From: Acidobacteriota bacterium
GTDB taxonomy: Bacteria > Acidobacteriota > Vicinamibacteria > Vicinamibacterales > UBA2999
Assembly: GCA_013813075.1 (NCBI GenBank)
Contig: JACCSI010000538.1
Location: 1 to 5,736 of the forward strand
Direction: 5' to 3'
DNA: 5,736 bases
The translations under genes were made by a program, and so were the position numbers. Of this stretch, positions 1 to 5,736 are shown in pieces. Positions within the stretch are counted from its first letter, which is position 1, and every line of letters begins with the position of its first letter. The notes beneath the pieces are model-generated. The model was not told where the DNA came from. It was given only the letters and a program-made list of their open reading frames with translations, and made no database searches.

Positions 1-950
1 AAGCGATGCAAGCCGAGTTACGCGAGAAGGCGGTTGTGTACATCAATACCGACCTGTCGATGCGCGGCCGTTTCGACGGCGGCGGGACGCCCTCGCTTCG
101 CGACTTTCTGATCCAGGTCACACGAGACGTTCCTCACTTCGACGGGGGCGGTTCGGTGTACGAACGCTGGCGGGCGGAGGAGTGGGTCCGGCAGCCGCCC
201 GACCGGCGAAGGCGCGGGCAACAGGAGTTTGAGGTGGAACTGGGTGCGCTTGGCAGTGGCGCGGACTTCGTCGCCTTTCAGGACTTTCTGGGATTGCCCA
301 CCCTTCAGATGGAGTTCGACTTCGAAGGAAGCTACGGTCCCTACCACTCGAACTACGACACCCGACAGTATGTGGAGCGCCACACCGACCCGGGCTTCCG
401 CGTCAGCCAGACTCTGGCGCGCGTCCTGGGGCTTGCGGTACTGCGTCTGGCGTCAACCGAGCTGCTCCCATTCCGCTACTCGCATTACGCACGCAAGATC
501 CAGGAGTTCACCGATACGGCCGAGTCATGGGCCATAGACGAGAGTGGCCGGCGCCGGGTGGCGGTTGATCTGGCAGACGCCCGGCGGCTTGCGGCACAGG
601 CAATGGCTAAAGCGGCGGCGATCGAGGCCCAGCTCGCTCGTCGTTCCGCTACCGGCCCGACAAAACCCGACCGCACTCGGAGAATCAACGATGCGCTCGT
701 CCGGCTCGAACAGCAGCTGCTGGACGAGTCGGAGTCGCCCGCGATCCGGTGGTATCGTCACGTGATCTACGGGTGGAATATTTACTCGCTGTACGAGGGA
801 CAGCCGCTGCCCGGTCTTGCCGAGGCGATTCGCGTCGGCGATCCGGCGGCTGTCGCCCGCGAAACCTCGCGCTTGGACCAGGCCCTCGCGCGTTTTCTGA
901 CCGCCCTGGAGGAGATCGCTCGCCTTGCTGACACCCTTGACCTCCCGTAA
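1..950 (+). CDS. M28 family metallopeptidase, glutamate carboxypeptidase II-like (C-terminal part; 5' end outside window)
   Basis: Zinc-dependent exopeptidase of the GCPII/transferrin-receptor-like branch of M28. The reading frame is open to the window edge (first full codon at base 3) and ends at TAA 948-950. Numbering from the Met codon at base 6: YINTD (12-16) matches the GCPII segment whose Asp binds zinc (D16). GSGADF (83-88) matches the conserved GSG(N/S)DF loop. YHSNYDT (113-119) carries the last zinc ligand, H114. The stretch LPFRYSHYA (154-162) opens the helical dimerisation domain, which runs to the end and includes INDALVRLE and YRHVIYG. Family members are about 700-750 residues, so more than half the protein, including the other zinc ligands and the catalytic Glu, lies upstream. 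Residues of human GCPII that hold a C-terminal glutamate are not conserved (arginine patch absent; the Lys in NKYAG is Leu in SLYEG), so glutamate specificity is not expected. Family call firm; substrate unknown. Confidence 0.93.
   Translation, partial: AMQAELREKAVVYINTDLSMRGRFDGGGTPSLRDFLIQVTRDVPHFDGGGSVYERWRAEEWVRQPPDRRRRGQQEFEVELGALGSGADFVAFQDFLGLPTLQMEFDFEGSYGPYHSNYDTRQYVERHTDPGFRVSQTLARVLGLAVLRLASTELLPFRYSHYARKIQEFTDTAESWAIDESGRRRVAVDLADARRLAAQAMAKAAAIEAQLARRSATGPTKPDRTRRINDALVRLEQQLLDESESPAIRWYRHVIYGWNIYSLYEGQPLPGLAEAIRVGDPAAVARETSRLDQALARFLTALEEIARLADTLDLP
908..914 (+). promoter_or_regulatory. Ribosome binding site for the TTG-started deacylase gene
   Basis: GGAGGAG lies inside the last codons of the peptidase gene, 10 bases before TTG 925. 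It supports the TTG start, for which there is no nearby in-frame ATG, and it suggests translational coupling between the two overlapping genes. Confidence 0.6.
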
Positions 951-2490
951 ACCAGGTCGCCGTACCGCCGGTGTGGGGTTCGCCATCGCCCTGTGCGCGC
1001 TCGTAATCTGGCCGCCGACTCCACATGTTCTGGCGCAGGCCACTTTATCGTTCGTGATCGTCAACGCGAACCTCGTTGACGGCTCCGGTGCTCCAGCACG
1101 TCCGGCCGCCGTACGCGTCACGAATGGCCGCATTGCCGAAGTGGGCGATGTCCGGCCAACCGCCGCCGACCGCGTCATCGATGCACGCGGGCTGGTGCTC
1201 GCGCCCGGCTTCATCGACACGCACAATCACTCGACCGAGGGTCTACTGACCGAGCCGCTCGCCGCGAGCCAGATCTCGCAAGGCATCACTACCGTCGTCG
1301 TCGGTCAGGACGGCAGTTCGCCGTGGCCGATTGGTGAGTATCTCGACCGGCTGCGGCGCGATCCGCCATCGCTCAACGTGTTGACGGCGGTCGGTCACGC
1401 CACGGTGCGACGACTCGTCATGGGCGACGATTTTGCGCGTCCGGCGCGCGCGGACGAAGTGACGCGGATGGAGGCGCTCGTCGAACAAGGCATGCGCGAA
1501 GGGGCGATCGCTCTCTCGAGTGGCCTCGAGTACGAAGTTGGCGGGTACGCAACCACCGACGAAGTGGTGGCGCTCGCCCGCGTCGCGGGACGCGCCGGCG
1601 GGTTCTACATTTCGCACGTTCGGGACGAAGCCGACAAGGCATTTGACGCGATGCGCGAGGTCGTGACCATCGCCGAGCGTGCGGGGCTGCCGGTGCAGAA
1701 CACGCACATCAAGCTTGGGACGGCCGGCGTCTGGCGTCGCGCTGCGGAGGCGCTGGCGCTGTTCGACGCGGCGCGGGCGAAGGGGCTCGACGTGACCGCC
1801 GACGCATATCCGTATGACGCGTGGTCGTCCACGATCACGGTGCTGGTACCCAGCAAGCGCTACGAGGATGCCGTCGACGTGGCCAAAGGCCTGGCCGACG
1901 TCGGCGGCGCCCAGAACGTGCTCATTACACGGCACGCGGCACACCCCGACTACGAGTTCAAGACGCTCGACGCGGTGGCCACGGGCCTGGGCATCACGCC
2001 GGTCGCGCTGTTCATGCAGATTGTGAAGGCCGGGGGCGCGTCGGTCGTGTGCACGGCAATGGTCGATGAGGACATTCGCGCGTTTTACCGTTGGCCATGG
2101 ACGATGGTCTCGAGCGACGGCGGCATCGGCATGCGGCATCCGCGCGGTGCCGGCAGTTTTCCGCGCGTCCTCGGCCGCTTCGTGCGTGAGCGTAAGTGGC
2201 TCACCATTGAAGAGGCGATTCACAAAATGACGGGCCTGCCCGCGGCGCGGCTCAAACTGACGGACCGCGGCGCGGTGCGGCCGGGCTCCCTGGCCGACCT
2301 CGTACTGTTCGACCCGGCAACCGTGATCGACCGCAGCACATTCAGCGAGCCGCTCACGTTGTCCACCGGCATTCGCAACGTCTGGGTGAACGGCGCACTC
2401 GTGTGGGATGAACCGCGCCCGACCGGCGCCAAACCTGGGCAGGTGCTCACGCCAGGAAGAACGCCGCGCGGCGCGGTCGCACGTCCGTAG
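925..2490 (+). CDS. Secreted N-acyl-D-amino-acid deacylase (D-aminoacylase) family amidohydrolase
   Basis: 521 residues, amidohydrolase superfamily; members hydrolyse N-acyl-D-amino acids or related amides. The TTG start yields a signal peptide: basic SRKPGRR (7-13), hydrophobic core about 14-31, probable cleavage near VLAQA (35-39), so the enzyme acts outside the cytoplasm. A beta-sandwich strand follows (VNANLVDGSG, 46-55). Then come DTHNHS (98-103) with the HxH metal ligands, LSSGLEY (197-203), ISHVRDE (229-235) with His231, NTHIK (259-263) with His261, SSDGG (396-400) with the catalytic Asp398, and the family motif HPRGAGSFPRVL (405-416). The C-terminal sandwich contains GSLADLVLFDP (454-464). 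One oddity: D-aminoacylases have GNCG, whose Cys binds metal, where this protein has GQDG (127-130). It overlaps the upstream peptidase gene by 26 bases. GTG 973 is an alternative start but would remove the basic n-region. Exact substrate and D-stereospecificity are inferred from family only. Confidence 0.92.
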   Translation: MLTPLTSRKPGRRTAGVGFAIALCALVIWPPTPHVLAQATLSFVIVNANLVDGSGAPARPAAVRVTNGRIAEVGDVRPTAADRVIDARGLVLAPGFIDTHNHSTEGLLTEPLAASQISQGITTVVVGQDGSSPWPIGEYLDRLRRDPPSLNVLTAVGHATVRRLVMGDDFARPARADEVTRMEALVEQGMREGAIALSSGLEYEVGGYATTDEVVALARVAGRAGGFYISHVRDEADKAFDAMREVVTIAERAGLPVQNTHIKLGTAGVWRRAAEALALFDAARAKGLDVTADAYPYDAWSSTITVLVPSKRYEDAVDVAKGLADVGGAQNVLITRHAAHPDYEFKTLDAVATGLGITPVALFMQIVKAGGASVVCTAMVDEDIRAFYRWPWTMVSSDGGIGMRHPRGAGSFPRVLGRFVRERKWLTIEEAIHKMTGLPAARLKLTDRGAVRPGSLADLVLFDPATVIDRSTFSEPLTLSTGIRNVWVNGALVWDEPRPTGAKPGQVLTPGRTPRGAVARP

Positions 2491-2500
2491 CGTGATCACG
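2491..2500. repeat. Perfect 10-base palindrome between convergent stop codons
   Basis: CGTGATCACG is its own reverse complement and fills most of the 14 bases between the deacylase stop (2488-2490) and the permease stop (2505-2507). It has no loop and no following T run, so it does not read as an ordinary intrinsic terminator. It may be chance. Confidence 0.3.
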
Positions 2501-2504
2501 TCTG

Positions 2505-3851
2505 TCAGCCCAGCCCGCGCCTGCTCCGCGATCGAGTAAACAGCCACAGTCCCAAAGCGACAGGCGCGACCACGCCGGCGCCCATCTTCAACGCGAACAC
2601 CATCACGTTCGTCACTTCGTCACCGGGAATACACGCTGCCAGTATCCCGCCGGCGGCCACGCTGGCACCCACGACGCCAGCGACGCGCGCACCCGTGCGT
2701 GCGGTGTCGAGCGTGACAAGCGCCAGGAAGATGTACACAAAGGGCACCAGGTTGATGACCACGGTGGCCCGAAGCAGCACCTGGTAGGCTTCCGAAACGC
2801 TCGACCCGAATAACGACAACGCGGTCAGTGCTGCGGACAGCAGCGCGCAGGTGATCAGGGCCACGTGCGGCGAACCCCAGCGCGGGTGGACGCGTCCCAG
2901 TGCCTCTGGCAGCACGCGGTCAACACCTCCGACAAACGGAATCCGTGCCGGGCCCGCAAACCACGCCGAGGCGGCGCCGCCGATGGACAAGAACATGACC
3001 AGCGCCGTCGGTGCGATGAGCCAGCTCACACCCGCGGCCTCGGCGCCCCGAACGACCGCTTGCATCACCCCCTGGATGGCGCCGAGCTCTCCCGCGGGCA
3101 CCAGCACCAACAGCGCATCGGTGACCAGCAGATACGACACGAGGGCGATGGCGCCGGTGATGACAATCGCACGCGGCACGTCGCGCTCCGGCTGCCGGAT
3201 CTCGTCGGCCATCGTCGAAGCGAGCTCGATGCCGATGAACGCGAAACACATCACGCTCAGGCCGCTTGCCATCTCGAGAAGCGAGCCCTCCACCATCGCC
3301 GGTGCCGTCGCCACCCCCTTCCAACGGGCAACTGCCGCCGCCACAACGAGGAGCAGCACGGTGACGCCGCTACCGATGCCACCAATGTTATTGATCCACT
3401 TGCCGACACGCATGCCCAGCACGCTGGCAGCAGTGATAAACGCCAGCCATCCATAGGCCACCGTCGCGACAAACCATTTATCGTCGACCAGTGACGCGGT
3501 GCGCTGGCCGCCGGCATAGGCCAGGACGCCGGCGAGATAGACGAGCAGCACGGGAACGTAGAACAGATTGTTCGTCCAGTAGCACCAGCCCGCGAGAAAC
3601 CCGTGGAGATCACCGAAGTGGCAGCGTGTCCAGAGGTAGACCCCGCCCTCGCCGGGGTAGCGGCGTGAAAGCACCAGCACGGCGACTGCCACCGGGACGA
3701 AGAATGCGGACCAGGCGAGCACCCAGAGCGCAAGCGTCGCCCACCCAAACCGGGCGACCGGGGGCACGGTGTTGACGTTGACGATGGCAACGGTGCCGAG
3801 AAGGACGAGATCGGTCAGCCCGAGCGTCCGTGGAATATGGGGCGTGCCCAC
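2505..3851 (-). CDS. APC family amino acid permease (12 predicted membrane helices)
   Basis: Inner-membrane amino acid transporter, AA_permease_2 type. Numbering from the upstream ATG at 3938: about 12 hydrophobic segments near 39-58, 67-91, 113-140, 154-174, 183-204, 226-242, 256-280, 306-325, 358-380, 389-410, 418-436 and 445-468, then a basic tail. Family motifs are RYPGEGGVYLWTR (93-105), FAFIGIELASTMADEI (232-247) followed by RDVPRAI, and ARIPFVGGVDRVLP (331-344) followed by HPRWGSP. The frame is open to ATG 3938 (477 residues), but GTG 3851 (448 residues) is preferred: homologues begin just before the PRTLG segment, and the 29 codons between are rich in codons rare here (ATA, CTA, GTA, CGA, TTG). 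Neither start has a strong ribosome binding site. The gene converges on the deacylase and diverges from the DUF4394 gene. Import of amino acids freed by the neighbouring hydrolases is plausible; the substrate cannot be read from sequence. Confidence 0.9.
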   Translation of the reverse strand: MGTPHIPRTLGLTDLVLLGTVAIVNVNTVPPVARFGWATLALWVLAWSAFFVPVAVAVLVLSRRYPGEGGVYLWTRCHFGDLHGFLAGWCYWTNNLFYVPVLLVYLAGVLAYAGGQRTASLVDDKWFVATVAYGWLAFITAASVLGMRVGKWINNIGGIGSGVTVLLLVVAAAVARWKGVATAPAMVEGSLLEMASGLSVMCFAFIGIELASTMADEIRQPERDVPRAIVITGAIALVSYLLVTDALLVLVPAGELGAIQGVMQAVVRGAEAAGVSWLIAPTALVMFLSIGGAASAWFAGPARIPFVGGVDRVLPEALGRVHPRWGSPHVALITCALLSAALTALSLFGSSVSEAYQVLLRATVVINLVPFVYIFLALVTLDTARTGARVAGVVGASVAAGGILAACIPGDEVTNVMVFALKMGAGVVAPVALGLWLFTRSRSRRGLG

Positions 3852-4003
3852 TCGCCAATAGCCTAGCTCGTGTTGCGTTACGGAAATGCCGGTTCGACGC
3901 AATATCAGGCGAGAGTCTGGCGGCCGACTTCGCGCCATACTGCTGTTGCCGTGCCGCCGTCGTTGTTCACGGTTGAGGTAAGGCGTTCAGGAGGATATGC
4001 CGT
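3852..4003. promoter_or_regulatory. Divergent intergenic region, permease / DUF4394 gene
   Basis: This stretch should hold both promoters if the permease starts at GTG 3851. I found no convincing -35/-10 pair on either strand. The one structured element is an inverted repeat, TTGCGT (3873-3878) and ACGCAA (3897-3902), with an inner CGG/CCG pair around AAATG; it could be an operator or a small RNA hairpin. If the permease began at ATG 3938, the repeat would lie within its coding region. Confidence 0.4.
3989..3994 (+). promoter_or_regulatory. Ribosome binding site that fixes the DUF4394 start at 4004
   Basis: AGGAGG is 9 bases before ATG 4004 (normal spacing) but only 2 bases before the other ATG at 3997. 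It therefore selects the frame that encodes a signal peptide, not the one continuous with the downstream domain. Confidence 0.8.
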
Positions 4004-5574
4004 ATGCGCTCGTCGACTGGTGTCCGCAACAAATGTTTCGTCGTCGCTCTGCTTTCCGTCGCGATGTTTACTGCGTCGGGACGACTTCTTCCCGCACAAA
4101 GCGGCAACTCGCTCGTCTACGGCGTCACCGCGTCGAACCGGCTGACTGCTTTCAACTCCGGTGCGCCTGGGACGATTCTCGGCGCCGGTCCCATCACCAA
4201 TCTTGCGGCGGGGAGCGCATCGTCGGCCTTGATATGCGTCCGGCGACCAATCAGCTTTATGCCCTTGGCGCCAGTGGCCAGCTCTATTTCATCGATCAGC
4301 AGACGGCGGCGGCGACGCGTATCGGCACGCCACTATCGACCGCATTGTCAGGAACCGAGTTTGGTTTCGACTTCAATCCCGCGGTGGATCGCATACGGAT
4401 CGTCAGCAACACGGGACAGAATCTGCGGGTCCATCCGGACACGGCGGCAGTCACCGTGGATGACACACTCGCATTCCGCAGCGGCGACGCGAATGCCGGT
4501 CGCACGCCGAACATTGTGGCGGCGGCGTACACCAACCCTGACAACGACGCTGCGACCGGCACGCAGTTGTTCGACATCGACTCCAGTCTGGCGATTGGCG
4601 TCATTCAGAATCCGCCCAACGACGGCACCTTGAACACGTTTGGCCCGCTCGGCGCGACTACGACCAGTCAAGTCGGCTTCGACATCAGCCTCAGCGACAT
4701 TCTGGTGTCGGCACAAGCGCCTGGCAGCACGAGCTCATCGCTGATCTCGTTTGCTGGTGGCCCACGTCGCGACCTGGGCACGATTGGTGGCGGTGAGATC
4801 GTGCATAGCATTGCCATCTCGCTTGGTGTGCCGTTTTCGCCAGGTGCCGAGCGCGTGTATGCGGTGACGACCGCGAACGAGCTGGTGAGCTTCGACGCCA
4901 ACAGCGCGCAGACCATCCTGACCCGGTCGGCAATCGCCAACCTCAATGCCGGCGAGCGTATTGTGGGCATCGACTTCCGCCCGGCGAACAATCGTCTCTA
5001 CGCGCTCGGCAGCAGCAGCCAGTTGTACCTGGTTGATCCGCGAACGGGAGCCGCGGCCCGGGTCGGCGCACCGCTCTCGACACCGTTGTCCGGCACTGAA
5101 TTCGGTTTCGATTTCAACCCCACGGTCGACCGCATCCGGGTGGTGAGCGATACCGGCCAGAACCTGCGTTTGCATCCCGACACCGGCGTGGTGGCGTTTG
5201 TCGATGGCACCCTCGCCTACGCCGCAGGCGACACCAATGCCGGAAGAACGCCGCGGGTCACCGGAGCGGCCTACACGAGCCCCGATACGGACGTCAGCAC
5301 CGGCACGATCCTGTTCGTCTTTGATTCCGGACTGGACATCGGCGCCATTCAGGATCCGCCCAACGCAGGCGTGCTCAACACCTTCGCGGGCCTCGGCATG
5401 GACGCCGGCGACGTCGTGGGCTTTGACATCAGTCTGTCCCAGGCGCTCATCGCGTTCGTACCGGCCGGCGCCAGCCAAACGATGGTCTTTGATGTCGCCA
5501 ACGGCGCGCGGCGAAGCCTCGGCCTGATCGGCAGCGGCGAGGCGATTCGCGGGGTGGCGATCTCGTTGCGATAA
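4004..5574 (+). CDS. Exported protein with two tandem DUF4394 domains, frame broken by a one-base deletion
   Basis: Read from ATG 4004, the protein opens with a signal peptide (basic RSSTGVRNK, hydrophobic core about 11-24, likely cleavage near LLPAQS) and the start of a DUF4394 domain (LVYGVTASNRLTAF at 37-50). After about residue 70 the family sequence continues in the next frame (GERIVGLDMRP onward) to TAA 5572-5574. Restoring one G in the run at 4210-4213 gives a 523-residue protein. Two domain copies follow the signal peptide, each with TEFGFDFNP, VDRIR, the TGQNLR(V/L)HPDT segment, NAGRTP, AAYT, NTF, VGFDISLS and AISL. DUF4394 proteins are exported, probably beta-propeller-like, and of unknown function; the final copy ends the protein with no anchor or sorting domain. 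Translated as given, ATG 4004 yields 209 residues, only about 70 of them family-like. It may be a sequencing error, a true pseudogene or a slippage site. Confidence 0.85.
4112..4824 (+). repeat. DUF4394 repeat copy 1
   Basis: Coding repeat running from LVYGVTASN to the SIAISL segment. It pairs with copy 2 at an offset of 740 bases up to the G run at 4210-4213 and 741 bases just after it. A later one-codon difference (after HPDT) brings the offset to 744. The copies differ mostly at wobble positions and by conservative replacements, so the duplication is old. Confidence 0.8.
4852..5568 (+). repeat. DUF4394 repeat copy 2
   Basis: Second copy, from RVYAVTTAN to the GVAISL segment at the C terminus, intact in one frame. 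Over the 83 codons 4951-5199 against 4210-4458 I counted 60 identical residues by hand. It serves as the internal reference that exposes the missing base in copy 1. Confidence 0.85.
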
Positions 5575-5586
5575 ACGTGCGCTTGG

Positions 5587-5632
5587 GGACTCGCGGCGGC
5601 GCTGCTCAGACGAGCCGCAACGCTGCGAGTCC
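5587..5632. terminator. Strong hairpin downstream of the DUF4394 gene, candidate terminator
   Basis: Left arm 5587-5607 and right arm 5612-5632 form a 21-position stem with three mismatches and one G-T pair, closed by the loop AGAC (5608-5611). The outer eight pairs, GGACTCGC with GCGAGTCC, are perfect. It begins 12 bases after the stop codon. Neither side has a T run, so it is not a classical intrinsic terminator. It lies between this gene and a probable opposing gene end, and could serve both strands. The rest of 5575-5677 shows nothing else recognisable. Confidence 0.5.
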
Positions 5633-5677
5633 GACGAGGTGCGACGCGTCGAGGCCAGAAGCGCTCACGAAAACAAA

Positions 5678-5736
5678 CTAGCCGGCCAGGAGCTCGTGGA
5701 CGGCGCGGTGCGCGTGGTCAATCGCGGCGTCGGTGT
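5678..5736 (-). CDS. Possible 3' end of a minus-strand gene (partial)
   Basis: On the minus strand the frame ending at TAG (5680-5678) reads TDAAIDHAHRAVHELLAG from the window edge, with G or C at nearly every third position, as in the real genes here. The residues would form an amphipathic C-terminal helix. The product cannot be named from 18 residues. The opposite strand in the same register is also open over this stretch, so the call is tentative. A minus-strand gene here would converge on the DUF4394 gene, with the hairpin at 5587-5632 between them. Confidence 0.35.
   Translation of the reverse strand, partial: TDAAIDHAHRAVHELLAG

Noticed and set aside
525..1226. Minus-strand open frame opposite the peptidase end and deacylase start
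   Set aside because: Low-complexity Arg/Ala/Pro composition, no recognisable motif, and it runs across two real genes on the other strand.
1243..2547. Long minus-strand open frame (434 codons) opposite the deacylase gene
   Set aside because: It is rich in Arg and His with no domain, and lies antisense to a clear amidohydrolase. Long antisense open frames are a by-product of GC-rich codon use.
2851..3494. Two overlapping plus-strand open frames opposite the permease gene
   Set aside because: Their composition (Ser/Thr/Pro/Arg or His/Arg/Gln rich) is that of antisense readings of membrane-helix codons. The minus-strand frame has clear APC motifs.
3997..4209. ATG 3997 as start of the DUF4394 protein (continuous 525-codon frame)
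   Set aside because: The ATG is only 2 bases from AGGAGG, and the first 70 or so residues are Arg/Cys-rich with no signal peptide and no match to the repeat. The family sequence for this stretch is in the frame of ATG 4004.
4208..4216. Programmed -1 frameshift as the main explanation of the DUF4394 break
   Set aside because: There is no canonical X XXY YYZ heptamer, the G run is only four bases, and I saw no clear downstream stimulatory structure. Kept only as a possibility in the findings.
4735..5478. Minus-strand open frame (247 codons) opposite DUF4394 copy 2
   Set aside because: It partly mirrors a shorter open frame opposite copy 1, because both are antisense to a duplicated gene. No independent family signal.
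5681..5736. Plus-strand coding start near the right edge (reading AGQELVDGAVRVV)
   Set aside because: There is no ATG and no ribosome binding site, and it would start very close to the hairpin. The minus-strand frame with an in-place TAG is the simpler reading, though not proven.

Overview
The window is GC-rich bacterial chromosome with strong GC bias at third codon positions. It holds the 3' end of a metallopeptidase gene, three further genes, and probably the last few codons of another. No RNA gene, insertion sequence, CRISPR array or phage gene was seen. The protein set (M28/GCPII-like peptidase, secreted N-acyl-D-amino-acid deacylase, APC permease, DUF4394 exported protein) is what I would expect in soil lineages such as Acidobacteriota or Gemmatimonadota. 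That placement is from memory of protein style and is weak.

Layout. 1-950 (+): C-terminal part of a glutamate carboxypeptidase II-like M28 peptidase, cut by the window edge. 925-2490 (+): a signal-peptide-bearing D-aminoacylase-type amidohydrolase. It overlaps the peptidase gene by 26 bases and starts at a TTG behind a good ribosome binding site, so the two are probably translated together. 2505-3851 (-): a 12-helix APC amino acid permease that converges on the deacylase with 14 bases between stop codons. 3852-4003: divergent intergenic region. 4004-5574 (+): an exported protein of two tandem DUF4394 domains, whose reading frame is broken by one missing G at about 4210-4213. 5575-5677: spacer with a strong hairpin. 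5678-5736 (-): likely the 3' end of a further gene.

How the genes may work together: the peptidase and deacylase would cut peptides and N-acylated (possibly D-) amino acids outside the cytoplasm, and the permease would import the freed amino acids. This fits the families and their closeness, but the permease is on the other strand and its substrate cannot be read from sequence. The DUF4394 gene looks unrelated.

The best-supported unusual observation is the frameshift in the DUF4394 gene. The gene's own second repeat serves as an internal control: the repeat period is 740 before the G run and 741 after it. I found no convincing undescribed multi-gene system here.
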